6,686 nt of DNA from Ferruginibacter sp. (GCA_025362765.1 JANYFI010000811.1:1-6686); one strand, 5' to 3'. Positions 1 through 6,518 are shown, numbered from the stretch's first letter. Notes: generated by a model not told the origin, from the sequence alone. Translations and numbers: made by a program.

Positions 1-81
1 GAAAAATGGGTGGAAGAACTGAAGAAACGCTACCCTGTAAAGGTAGATGAAGTTGTTTTTCAATCTTTGCTTAAAGATTAA
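1..81 (+). CDS. 3' end of a gene, possibly a peptidyl-prolyl cis-trans isomerase (partial)
   Basis: An open frame enters from the left edge in frame 1 and stops at TAA (79-81), giving 26 residues that begin EKWVEELKKRYPVKVDE. The pattern of an aromatic residue, a charged helix, a 'KRYPVKV' strand and a short tail resembles, from memory, the C-terminal end of SurA/PpiC-type periplasmic peptidyl-prolyl isomerases in Bacteroidota, which fold outer-membrane proteins. The catalytic domain lies outside the window, so the product name is an inference from a short tail. That this is a real coding end is better supported: the frame is open, the composition is protein-like, and a strong terminator starts 19 bp after the stop. 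Confidence 0.5.
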   Translation, partial: EKWVEELKKRYPVKVDEVVFQSLLKD

Positions 82-100
82 CAAAATGATGTTAAATGGC

Positions 101-140
101 AAAGCCGGCTATCAGAAATGATGGCCGGCTTTTTGTTTTT
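101..140 (+). terminator. Rho-independent terminator after the left-edge gene
   Basis: Bases 101-114 pair with 119-132 in a 14-bp stem with one T-G (U-G) pair at 110/123. The stem is closed by a GAAA tetraloop (115-118). A T-rich run follows at 130-140, broken by one G at 135. The GC core is GCCGGC. It lies between the stop at 81 and the next start at 203, so the outer-membrane protein gene is probably transcribed separately. Confidence 0.9.
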
Positions 141-202
141 ACAGGCAGAATCACAAAAGATAGCAATGATGCTATTTTATTTTTCAAATTAAATTAAAGA
201 TC

Positions 203-895
203 ATGAAGAAAATGACAACGGCGCTATTAGTAATCATAATGGCCATTGGAGCAAAAGCGCAAGTGTATGTACAAGGCGGATTGAATATTGCCAACATCAC
301 CAATACCAATAGCGGACAAACGGAAAAAAATAAGCAGCTCGCTACTTTTAATGCCGGCATTATGAGCAGGTTTGGCATTTCCAATACTTTCGACCTCGAA
401 TCAGGGGTTTTATTCACTGGTAAAGGATCAAAAGCGGAAACTTATTTTAACGGGGGCAACGACTATGTAAAAACAAAGTTTAACCCACTGTACCTTGAAG
501 TGCCTTTGAATGCAGTGGTAAAAATCCCACTTGATAGCAGGGCAAAATCCAATGTATTTTTTCATGCGGGACCTTATATTGCGGTAGGCGTTGCAGGTAA
601 GTCAACTGCCGAAGCCAGTATTTTGGGGCTAACCGCAAGTTCCAGCAGCAATATCAAATTCGCCAACGACAATCCTTTTACGTCAAGACAGGATGATGCC
701 GCTTACAATAAATTAAAACGATTTGATTATGGTATTAACTTAGGTGGAGGTATAGACTTTAGGAAGTTATTGCTTAAGTTAAATTATGGTTACGGGTTGT
801 CTAAAATTAATTCTACCCAAAATGACAACACAGGAAACGATAACAATAAATTCAGAACATGGAGTCTTTCAGTAGGGATTCCATTGGGCAAATAA
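203..895 (+). CDS. outer membrane beta-barrel protein (PorT-like / OMP_b-brl_2 type)
   Basis: This encodes a secreted protein of 230 residues. Residues 1-19 form a Sec signal peptide: MKKM, a hydrophobic core (about residues 7-16), then an AKA site, with predicted cleavage before Q20. The mature part opens with a short strand (QVYVQGGLNIAN) and alternates hydrophobic and polar residues with many Gly, Asn and Tyr. It ends in strand-like segments (KLLLKLNYGYGLSKI and TWSLSVGIPLGK), as expected for an 8-10 strand outer-membrane barrel. I infer the porin-like PorT-type family common in Bacteroidota from this layout; its ligand or role cannot be read from the sequence. The ATG at 203 follows an A-rich stretch and gives a complete signal peptide. 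It is probably a single-gene unit, with terminators on both sides. I found no clear TAnnTTTG promoter in the 62 bp upstream. Confidence 0.85.
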   Translation: MKKMTTALLVIIMAIGAKAQVYVQGGLNIANITNTNSGQTEKNKQLATFNAGIMSRFGISNTFDLESGVLFTGKGSKAETYFNGGNDYVKTKFNPLYLEVPLNAVVKIPLDSRAKSNVFFHAGPYIAVGVAGKSTAEASILGLTASSSSNIKFANDNPFTSRQDDAAYNKLKRFDYGINLGGGIDFRKLLLKLNYGYGLSKINSTQNDNTGNDNNKFRTWSLSVGIPLGK

Positions 896-908
896 TATGG
901 AACTCATT

Positions 909-945
909 AAAAGCGCCGTTCAAAAAAAGGGAACGGCGCTTTTTT
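909..945 (+). terminator. Rho-independent terminator of the outer-membrane protein gene
   Basis: A perfect 13-bp stem pairs 909-921 with 931-943 around a 9-nt A-rich loop (922-930). A run of six T ends at 945. It starts 13 bp after the stop codon of the beta-barrel gene. Confidence 0.92.
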
Positions 946-1026
946 ATCAATTATTTTTTGTTTTAGCCAGGCTCAAGTTGCCACCACGTTATGCAATTGT
1001 TTTAACCCGGTGTTGAATCATTTGTT

Positions 1027-1057
1027 TTTGTTTTGCCCTGTATAAAAATTACTTTTG
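1027..1057 (+). promoter_or_regulatory. Bacteroidota-type promoter of the aminotransferase gene
   Basis: TTTG at 1027-1030 and TACTTTTG at 1050-1057 match the -33 (TTTG) and -7 (TAnnTTTG) elements of the Bacteroidota primary sigma factor, with a 19-bp spacer. A second TTTG at 1032-1035 would give a 14-bp spacer and fits less well. The predicted transcript would start near 1062-1065, leaving a leader of roughly 30 nt before the ATG at 1093. The position between an upstream terminator and a start codon supports the call. No start site has been measured. Confidence 0.65.
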
Positions 1058-1071
1058 CCTTGTATAAAAAT
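1031..1071 (+). repeat. imperfect tandem direct repeat, 22-bp period, over the promoter
   Basis: The 19-bp segments 1031-1049 and 1053-1071 are identical except at one base (C1038 versus T1060). Each reads TTTTGCC, then C/T, then TGTATAAAAAT. A 3-bp spacer gives a period of 22 bp, about two helical turns. The second copy contains the TTTG of the -7 element and runs over the likely start site; the first contains the alternative TTTG. It may be a simple local duplication or a paired binding site. Confidence 0.8.
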
Positions 1072-1092
1072 CGTAACTGACAATTTGAAAAT

Positions 1093-2361
1093 ATGCTTTC
1101 ACAAAAATTAAGTAAGCTGGCTGAAACGTTGATTGGATCTGAAATTGTAAAACTTGGCGCGGATATAAAGGCTAAGATGATCCAGGGAGAAACCATTTAT
1201 AATTTTACCATTGGAGATTTTGACAGTTCGGTATTTCCCATACCAAAAGAGTTGGAAAATGAAATTGTTAAAGCATATAGAAACTTAAATACTACCTACC
1301 CGCCGGCAGAAGGAACACTGGAATTGCGAAATGCTGTAGGGGAGTTTATTCAAAAAAGAGAAGGGCTTCAATTTGACAACAATGAAATTTTAATTGCTGC
1401 CGGAGGCCGACCACTCATATATGCAGCTTACCGTGCCATTGTAGATAAAGGTGAGAAAGTAATTTACGCCGTTCCGAGTTGGAATAACAACCATTATGTA
1501 CATTTTACGGAAGGGGAACATATAGTAATTGAAAGTAAAAAGGAAAATAATTTTATGCCGTCGGCTGATGAAATAAAGCCCCATTTAAAACGAGCATCTT
1601 TACTGGCCTTATGTTCTCCTTTAAACCCAACAGGAACCACGTTTAAAAAAGAAGAATTGGAAGCCATCTGCGACATGGTAATTTCGGAAAATGAACAACG
1701 CGGCGGAGAGGAAAAAAAATTGTATTTATTATACGATCAGATATACTGGACGCTGACTTTTGGAGGTACAGTACATTACAATCCCGTTTCTTTAAGACCT
1801 GCCATGAAAGAGTTCACCATTTTTATAGATGGTATCAGCAAAGCTTTTGCAGCCACAGGTGTAAGAGTTGGCTGGGCATTGGGGCCGGCTGTTTTAATCA
1901 ACAAAATGAAAGCAATCAACAGTCACTTAGGCGCCTGGGCACCGATGGCGGAACAAAAGGCTACGGCAGAATATTTACAGCAAACAGCGGCAGTTGATTC
2001 TTTTCTAACAACATTTAAAAATGAATTAGCGGAACGGCTGCAACGAATTTATAAAGGATTTCAGGAGTTAAAAAACCAAGGATTTTCCGTGGATGCCATT
2101 GCGCCACAAGCGGCCATTTATTTGACTATACAAATAGATCTTGTTGGTAAAACTACGGCCGCAGGTGAAAAATTAAAAGATCAGGCTCAAGTAACTGCCT
2201 ATGTATTGAATGAGGCTAAGCTGGCAATAGTTCCGTTTACAGCTTTTGGGGCATCGGCACAAAGCAACTGGTACAGGTTAAGTGTGGGCACTTGTAAGAA
2301 AGAGAAAATAAATGAAATGCTTATAAAACTGAAAGAGGCCTTACAAAAGTTATCGGAATGA
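1093..2361 (+). CDS. PLP-dependent aminotransferase, class I/II (fold type I)
   Basis: This 422-residue protein has the expected length and motif order of aspartate-aminotransferase-like enzymes, which move an amino group between an amino acid and a 2-oxo acid using pyridoxal phosphate. Visible motifs are GGRPL (104-108, cofactor phosphate loop), PSW (128-130, Trp stacking on the ring), SPLNPTG (175-181, Asn178), YDQIYW (214-219, Asp215 pairing with the pyridine nitrogen and Tyr218), ISKAFAATGVRVGW (248-261, Schiff-base Lys250 and Arg258), and WYRLS (393-397, Arg395, the usual substrate carboxylate binder). All catalytic residues are present, so it should be active in the cytosol. The substrate cannot be assigned from sequence, and no neighbour points to a pathway. 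The ATG at 1093 follows an A-rich leader. The gene has its own promoter and ends 11 bp from the convergent 82-aa gene. Confidence 0.92.
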   Translation: MLSQKLSKLAETLIGSEIVKLGADIKAKMIQGETIYNFTIGDFDSSVFPIPKELENEIVKAYRNLNTTYPPAEGTLELRNAVGEFIQKREGLQFDNNEILIAAGGRPLIYAAYRAIVDKGEKVIYAVPSWNNNHYVHFTEGEHIVIESKKENNFMPSADEIKPHLKRASLLALCSPLNPTGTTFKKEELEAICDMVISENEQRGGEEKKLYLLYDQIYWTLTFGGTVHYNPVSLRPAMKEFTIFIDGISKAFAATGVRVGWALGPAVLINKMKAINSHLGAWAPMAEQKATAEYLQQTAAVDSFLTTFKNELAERLQRIYKGFQELKNQGFSVDAIAPQAAIYLTIQIDLVGKTTAAGEKLKDQAQVTAYVLNEAKLAIVPFTAFGASAQSNWYRLSVGTCKKEKINEMLIKLKEALQKLSE

Positions 2362-2372
2362 CACCCCGGGAA

Positions 2373-2621
2373 TTAATTTTTGCAATTCAAAAATATAAAA
2401 GGTTTCAATTCCTGCAGGCGAATGATCTTACGAACTGCATCTTCCCTTTTTATGACCCTATATTTATTAAGATCAATTACTTCGTGAACGGTTACAAGAT
2501 TGTCCAAACGTTCAACGGTGAACAATAATTCGTGTAATAATTCAACTTCGTTTTCAATGGCTTGGGGGCTCATTAATTCTTGATTAAACATGACAAGCAA
2601 GTCGCGGTTTATTCTGTTCAT
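2373..2621 (-). CDS. hypothetical protein, 82 aa, helical, downstream of a small lipoprotein
   Basis: I do not recognise this protein. It starts MNRINRDLLV and has 82 residues with no signal peptide or membrane segment. It is rich in Glu, Leu, Asn, Lys and Arg. The middle (about residues 20-45) looks like amphipathic helix, followed by a short VIDLNKYRVIKREDAV segment and a helix ending LQELKPFIFL. The composition and lack of an overlapping gene favour a real, cytosolic protein. It starts 33 bp after the stop of the leftward 40-aa lipoprotein gene, so the two are probably co-transcribed. It converges on the aminotransferase gene with an 11-bp gap and no clear terminator. Alternative in-frame ATGs at residues 11 and 17 cannot be excluded as starts. 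Confidence 0.65.
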   Translation of the reverse strand: MNRINRDLLVMFNQELMSPQAIENEVELLHELLFTVERLDNLVTVHEVIDLNKYRVIKREDAVRKIIRLQELKPFIFLNCKN

Positions 2622-2654
2622 TGATATTATGACTTTTCAGTTTTACTATATCAT

Positions 2655-2777
2655 CTAGTAACCAACCATGCCTCTTTTGTTAGGACATCCGCAGCTTTTC
2701 TTTGAAGCGCTACAGCCACATAGGGCAATTGATATAACTAAAGTCAATAAAAAACCAATTTTTAAAAATCGTTGCAT
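2655..2777 (-). CDS. very small Cys-rich lipoprotein, 40 aa
   Basis: Reading leftward from the ATG at 2777-2775 to TAG at 2657-2655 gives 40 residues. Residues 1-21 form a signal peptide: MQRFLK, then a hydrophobic run through LLTLVISIAL, then a lipobox-like LCGC with Cys22 as the predicted lipidated residue. The mature peptide would be only 19 residues, with Cys22, Cys29 and Cys31 and the tail CGCPNKRGMVGY. The tail is familiar to me from small unnamed Bacteroidota lipoproteins, but this is recall, not a search. It would be membrane-anchored, facing the periplasm or the surface; function is unknown. The CxC pair could bind a metal or form disulfides, which is speculation. It is followed at 33 bp by the 82-aa gene and is divergent from the glycosyltransferase gene. 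Confidence 0.75.
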   Translation of the reverse strand: MQRFLKIGFLLTLVISIALCGCSASKKSCGCPNKRGMVGY

Positions 2778-2857
2778 AATTAAAGGATTATAAAAGTAAA
2801 CTAATTTTAAACATTATTATTGCTTTTTTTTTATTAATTTTTTTGAAATTAACAAAT
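2778..2857. other. AT-rich divergent intergenic region
   Basis: This gap separates the leftward lipoprotein gene from the rightward glycosyltransferase; it is 65 bp to the TTG at 2843 or 80 bp to the GTG at 2858. It is extremely AT-rich, with a long T tract around 2823-2844. It must hold the promoters of both units, but I see only one-mismatch versions of TAnnTTTG: TAATTTTA at 2802-2809 on the + strand and TACTTTTA on the - strand (bases 2798-2791). Neither has a well-placed TTTG at -33. Confidence 0.5.
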
Positions 2858-3943
2858 GTGCCCCAATTAAAAAATATATTAATAGTGCCTCTGGACTGGG
2901 GTCTCGGCCACGCAACAAGAAGTATACCATTGATAACGAACTTACTGGAAAAGAATTGCCTTGTGCTTATTGCTGGTGAAGGGAGTGTAAAAGCCCTCTT
3001 GCAGGCAGAATTTCCAGCCGTGCAATTTCTGACTCTTAAAGGCTATAGGATTCGATATTCCAAACAAAAGGGGTGGTTACGTTTTAAAATAATCTGTCAG
3101 ATACCTGGTATTTTATTTTCAGTTTACAGGGAACACCAATGGTTGAAAATGGTCGTTAAACAACACACAATAGACGCGGTGATATCTGATAACCGGTTTG
3201 GATTATATCATTCCCGCATTCCTTCTATATACTTAACACATCAATTGCTTATTAAAACAGGAAATAGGATCACCGAAAATATTTTACGCAAATGTCATCA
3301 ATGGTTCATAAAAAAATATACCCAATGCTGGGTGCCGGATTTTGAAGGACCTGATAATATAGCAGGTGCATTATCGCATCCCGGCAACCTTTTAAGTAAC
3401 ACTAAATACATCGGTTGTTTATCGAGATTTGAAAAAAATTACAACGGACAGTACGTGTATGATATAATAATTTTACTGTCAGGCCCTGAACCACAACGGA
3501 CACTTTTTGAAAAGGAGTTGCTTTTTCAGTTAAAAGAGTTTACAGGGAAAGTGTTATTTATCCGGGGTTTACCTCAGGAAGTAAAAGAATTTTCCTCTGA
3601 AGGGTTGAATGCAAATATTGAGATAAAAAATCATCTGAAGGGAACCCGCCTTTCCACAGCAATACAGCAATCTGCCCTGATCATCTGCAGGTCAGGATAT
3701 ACCACCATAATGGACCTGATAAAACTGCAAAAAAAAGCAATACTGGTGCCCACCCCCGGTCAAACGGAACAGGAGTACCTGGGTGAATATTTGATGCAAA
3801 AAAAATTATTTCTTTGTGTACAACAACAGGGTTTCTTACTGTCCAATGCACTTGGGAAAGCCAGTGGATTTTGTTTTTCCAATAAGGAATATAGAATGGA
3901 AGAGTTTAAAAATACGATCAGCCTCCTGATTGAAAACGGATAA
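2843..3943 (+). CDS. MurG-like glycosyltransferase (GT-B fold), non-ATG start
   Basis: The protein has 366 residues from TTG at 2843, or 361 from GTG at 2858. It resembles the Bacteroidota family annotated as UDP-GlcNAc:LPS N-acetylglucosamine transferase or glycosyltransferase 28-like. Numbering from TTG: the N-terminal half has a first strand and Gly loop ILIVPLDWGLGHATRSIP (12-29), typical of acceptor-side loops in MurG-like enzymes, and SDNRFGLY (115-122). The C-terminal donor half has IICRSGYTTIMDL (280-292) and LVPTPGQTEQEYL (301-313), matching the nucleotide-sugar site and the P-x-P-x-x-x-Q-E loop. There is no signal peptide; it probably works at the inner face of the membrane. Donor and acceptor are not known. 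No in-frame ATG lies near the conserved start. GTG 2858 follows an A-rich stretch and leaves five residues before KNILIV, so it may be the true start; upstream of the TTG is almost all T. Confidence 0.82.
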   Translation: MKLTNVPQLKNILIVPLDWGLGHATRSIPLITNLLEKNCLVLIAGEGSVKALLQAEFPAVQFLTLKGYRIRYSKQKGWLRFKIICQIPGILFSVYREHQWLKMVVKQHTIDAVISDNRFGLYHSRIPSIYLTHQLLIKTGNRITENILRKCHQWFIKKYTQCWVPDFEGPDNIAGALSHPGNLLSNTKYIGCLSRFEKNYNGQYVYDIIILLSGPEPQRTLFEKELLFQLKEFTGKVLFIRGLPQEVKEFSSEGLNANIEIKNHLKGTRLSTAIQQSALIICRSGYTTIMDLIKLQKKAILVPTPGQTEQEYLGEYLMQKKLFLCVQQQGFLLSNALGKASGFCFSNKEYRMEEFKNTISLLIENG

Positions 3944-3995
3944 ATAGCGTAGTTACTTTTTAATAAGAAAATTTACAGCAATCCTTGAAGGTTAG

Positions 3996-4490
3996 CTATG
4001 CTACCTTTGGAAAATCGAAAAGCAAAAAATCTTTTTTTGATTTTTTGAAATCTTTCCATTTTGAAATAGAAGCGGTAACGGCGAATACACCACAGGTAGG
4101 CATATCGTCGATCTTTTTATTTTCAGTAAGTTCATTTACAAACTCTGTTATACCCGGATTGTGTGAAAAAATAGCCACACAGTTAAAGTCATCACTTAGT
4201 TGTTCAGCCACTTCAAAAAAATTTCCAGAACTGGCCTGGTACAAAGCTGAAATATAGATGATATCGTTAATGTGCTTATGGTATCCGGTACAAAATAATT
4301 CCGCAGTTTTCTTTGCTCGTTTGGCGGGGCTTGAAACAAAAGCATCGATCATAATTTTCCTATCGAGTAAACGCTGTGCCATTACCGGAGCATCCTTTTT
4401 GCCCCGTTCGTTGAGCGTTCGATCAAAATCATTTAGAGAAGGTACGCCCCAGCTGCTTTTTGCGTGGCGTATAATGAGTAATGTTTTCAT
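3996..4490 (-). CDS. sixA: SixA-type phosphohistidine phosphatase (histidine phosphatase superfamily)
   Basis: This 164-residue protein starts MKTLLIIRHAKSSW. RHAKSSW (8-14) holds the superfamily Arg8-His9 pair, where the His is phosphorylated during catalysis. FDRTLNERGKKDA (22-34) is the typical SixA follow-up, SSPAKRAKKTAELF (53-66) carries the second Arg (Arg58), and FSHNPGI (108-114) carries the second catalytic His110. The length and motif spacing match SixA, a small cytosolic enzyme that in E. coli removes phosphate from phosphohistidine proteins. The target here is unknown. All phosphate-pocket residues are present. At residues 83-87 the sequence is LYQAS, where many homologues, as I recall, have LYEAS. 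It converges with the glycosyltransferase gene across 52 bp and lies 180 bp downstream of the PurF-like gene on the same strand. A near-palindrome touches its start codon. Confidence 0.9.
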   Translation of the reverse strand: MKTLLIIRHAKSSWGVPSLNDFDRTLNERGKKDAPVMAQRLLDRKIMIDAFVSSPAKRAKKTAELFCTGYHKHINDIIYISALYQASSGNFFEVAEQLSDDFNCVAIFSHNPGITEFVNELTENKKIDDMPTCGVFAVTASISKWKDFKKSKKDFLLFDFPKVA

Positions 4491-4506
4491 GATTAGTGCA
4501 TTAATC
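4491..4506. repeat. 16-bp near-palindrome directly before the sixA start codon
   Basis: GATTAGTGCATTAATC reads almost the same on both strands; only the pair at 4496/4501 does not match. It directly adjoins the sixA ATG (4490-4488, - strand). It could be an operator or a small hairpin in the leader that affects translation. It is short and AT-rich, so chance is a real alternative. Confidence 0.4.
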
Positions 4507-4670
4507 GAAAGTGAAAACTTGATATTCTTACAAGGTTGAGAAATATTCCTCTAAAACATCTCAAATAAAATCTCGTATACAATTTTATGCAATTTTGCTA
4601 CCAGTCAAAATATATATACGCAGTAGCTACAACATCAATTATGCCTGAAACATTATAATAGCAAACTTAA
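4507..4670. other. non-coding gap between the PurF-like gene and sixA
   Basis: Together with the palindrome this gap is 180 bp. I find no credible open reading frame, no RNA gene and no GC-rich hairpin with a T tract, so termination after the PurF-like gene is not explained by the sequence. It holds a short TA repeat (about 4610-4619) and an 8-bp palindrome GTAGCTAC (4623-4630). On the - strand there is a TTTTG preceded by the TA run, but its spacing does not fit TAnnTTTG (one base too long). Confidence 0.5.
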
Positions 4671-6518
4671 TTAATATCCTCTAACATTTTTTCCTTCCAT
4701 ATAATTTATGAAGGCTTTATTGCAAACGCGGTTGCCACCGGGCGTTGGATAATTGCCCGTAAAATACCAGTCCCCTGTATTGGTAGGACAGGCCAGGTGC
4801 AAAGTTTCAATGGTTTGATAAATTACATCTACTGGAATATTAATTTCCTTTGGTGTAATAAGCTGCGCAATTTTAGCGGATATTTCTTCCAGTGTAAATT
4901 GTTTGTATACCTGGCGTACTATGTTTTCTGTGTGTAATTTGTTATTGCGCTGCAATTCTTTTCCCTTTAATAAAATTTCATCCAGCACAAATTCCTGCTT
5001 TCTTTCGTACAGCAATTCAATGGCAGCTTTAAAAGCAATAAAATCGCCCATCTTACTCATATCAATTCCGTAACAATCAGGGTATCTTATTTGTGGAGCG
5101 GAAGAAACAACAATGATCTTTTTTGGTTCCAGCCTCGCCAGCATGCGGATAATACTTTCTCTTAAAGTTGTTCCCCTTACAATAGAATCATCAATTACAA
5201 CGAGTGTGTCAATGCCCTTGCGTACGGTACCATAGGTGATGTCATACACGTGTTGTACCATTTCATTCCTGCTGCTGTCTTCTGTAATAAACGTACGCAG
5301 CTTTACATCTTTAATGGCTATTTTTTCAAAACGTATTTTACGGCTGATCATTTCCGATAATTTTTCTTCATCGAAATCATTGCCCCAGCTTAATATTCTT
5401 TCAATTTTTATTTTTTTCAGGTACTCGTCCGCTCCTTTTAACAAGCCATAAAAGGCTGTTTCTGCTGTATTGGGAATAAAAGAAAAAATAGTATTTTTTA
5501 AATCGTAATCCACCGCCTTTAAAACAGGTTCACTTAAATAACGACCCAGGGCTTTCCTTTCTTTATAAATTTTTTCATCGCTGCCACGGGAAAAATAAAT
5601 GCGTTCAAAGCTGCAAGCTTTTCTTTCTTTAGGCTCTACAATTTGTTCGATTGAATAGTTGCCATATTCATCCGCAATCAATGCGCAGCCGGGCATCAAT
5701 TCCTGCACTTCATTTTCACCCACGTTGAAGGCTGTCCTGATGGCAGCCCGCTCGCTTGCACCTACAATCACATCATCATTTACGTAATAATAAGATGGCC
5801 GAATGCCGTGAGCATCCCTCATAATAAATGCCTTGCCATTACCAGTTAAGCCACAAAAATTAAAGCCTCCGTCAAAAAGGGGAACAGCTTTTTTTAATAC
5901 CTTAACAATATCCAACTGACCGGGAAAAGCTTCATCAGCCTTAACTAAAAAATGATGGATTACTTCCATCATTGCAGCGAGATCACTTTGTTTTTGAAAT
6001 ACACCAGGTTCCAGGTTTATAAGGCTAAATAACTCTTCTGTATTTACCAGGTTAAAATTGCCGGCAAGTGCCAAATTTCTAGCCGGAATAGTATCCCGCT
6101 TTATAAACGGATGACAAAATTCCGCATTATTTTTACCTTGTGTGCCATAACGCAAATGGCCGAGTAGCAGTTCACCCAGGTGATTGACATGCCCTTTCAT
6201 CAGTCCGGGGTGGCTCTTAATATCCGGCTGATATTTTTCAATCTCTTCTATTTCTTTTCCAATTTGAGAAAATAATTCTGCAATGGGCTGGTTAGCACTG
6301 CTGCGTATACGGTGCAGAAAAGGGTATCCTGGTTCCACATTAAGTTTTACCGTTGCGATACCGGCGCCATCCTGCCCGCGATTGTGTTGTTTTTCCATCA
6401 ACAGGTACAACTTGTTGAGGCCATACAAAACAGAGCCATATTGTTGCTGGTAGTAACTGAAAGGTTTGCGAAGGCGAATAAAGGCGAGGCCACATTCGTG
6501 TTTGATTTCGTCGCTCAT
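4671..6518 (-). CDS. purF: amidophosphoribosyltransferase-like protein (long Bacteroidota form of PurF)
   Basis: By homology this catalyses the first step of purine synthesis, PRPP plus glutamine to 5-phosphoribosylamine, in the cytosol. At 615 residues it is longer than the usual 460-510. The N-terminal class II glutaminase domain has HECGLAF (Cys9 as likely nucleophile after removal of eight residues), QHNRGQDGAGI (44-54), GHLRYGTQG (120-128) and AGNFNLVN (152-159, oxyanion loop). DAHGIRP (235-241) and CSFERIYFSR (302-311 region) link to the phosphoribosyltransferase domain, which has RTFI (408-411), the PRPP loop VIDDSIVRGTT (441-451) and IRYPDCYGIDM (477-487). The C-terminal part adds a helical stretch and FTGNYPTPGG (586-595). 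The usual CxxC before FTG is absent. I recall a similar protein of about 627 aa in Bacteroides. Whether this is the main PurF or a paralogue cannot be told here. The ATG at 6518 follows an A-rich leader. Confidence 0.88.
   Translation of the reverse strand: MSDEIKHECGLAFIRLRKPFSYYQQQYGSVLYGLNKLYLLMEKQHNRGQDGAGIATVKLNVEPGYPFLHRIRSSANQPIAELFSQIGKEIEEIEKYQPDIKSHPGLMKGHVNHLGELLLGHLRYGTQGKNNAEFCHPFIKRDTIPARNLALAGNFNLVNTEELFSLINLEPGVFQKQSDLAAMMEVIHHFLVKADEAFPGQLDIVKVLKKAVPLFDGGFNFCGLTGNGKAFIMRDAHGIRPSYYYVNDDVIVGASERAAIRTAFNVGENEVQELMPGCALIADEYGNYSIEQIVEPKERKACSFERIYFSRGSDEKIYKERKALGRYLSEPVLKAVDYDLKNTIFSFIPNTAETAFYGLLKGADEYLKKIKIERILSWGNDFDEEKLSEMISRKIRFEKIAIKDVKLRTFITEDSSRNEMVQHVYDITYGTVRKGIDTLVVIDDSIVRGTTLRESIIRMLARLEPKKIIVVSSAPQIRYPDCYGIDMSKMGDFIAFKAAIELLYERKQEFVLDEILLKGKELQRNNKLHTENIVRQVYKQFTLEEISAKIAQLITPKEINIPVDVIYQTIETLHLACPTNTGDWYFTGNYPTPGGNRVCNKAFINYMEGKNVRGY

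Noticed and set aside
178..185. TATTTTTC as a -7 element for the beta-barrel gene
   Set aside because: One mismatch to TAnnTTTG, no TTTG at the right distance upstream, and the leader would be only about 10 nt.
184..417. Leftward frame with hydrophobic segments opposite the beta-barrel gene
   Set aside because: Its apparent membrane segments arise from the reverse complement of the signal peptide region; the sense gene has a complete signal peptide, barrel-like body and terminator.
3988..4007. Hairpin at the 3' end of sixA (8 paired bases with one bulged T, loop TAT) as a terminator between the convergent genes
   Set aside because: No T-rich run follows the stem on either strand, and half of it is coding sequence of sixA.
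3985..4539. Two rightward open frames opposite sixA (3985-4257 and 4258-4539)
   Set aside because: They are antisense to a clear SixA gene with complete catalytic motifs, and their products show no recognisable features.
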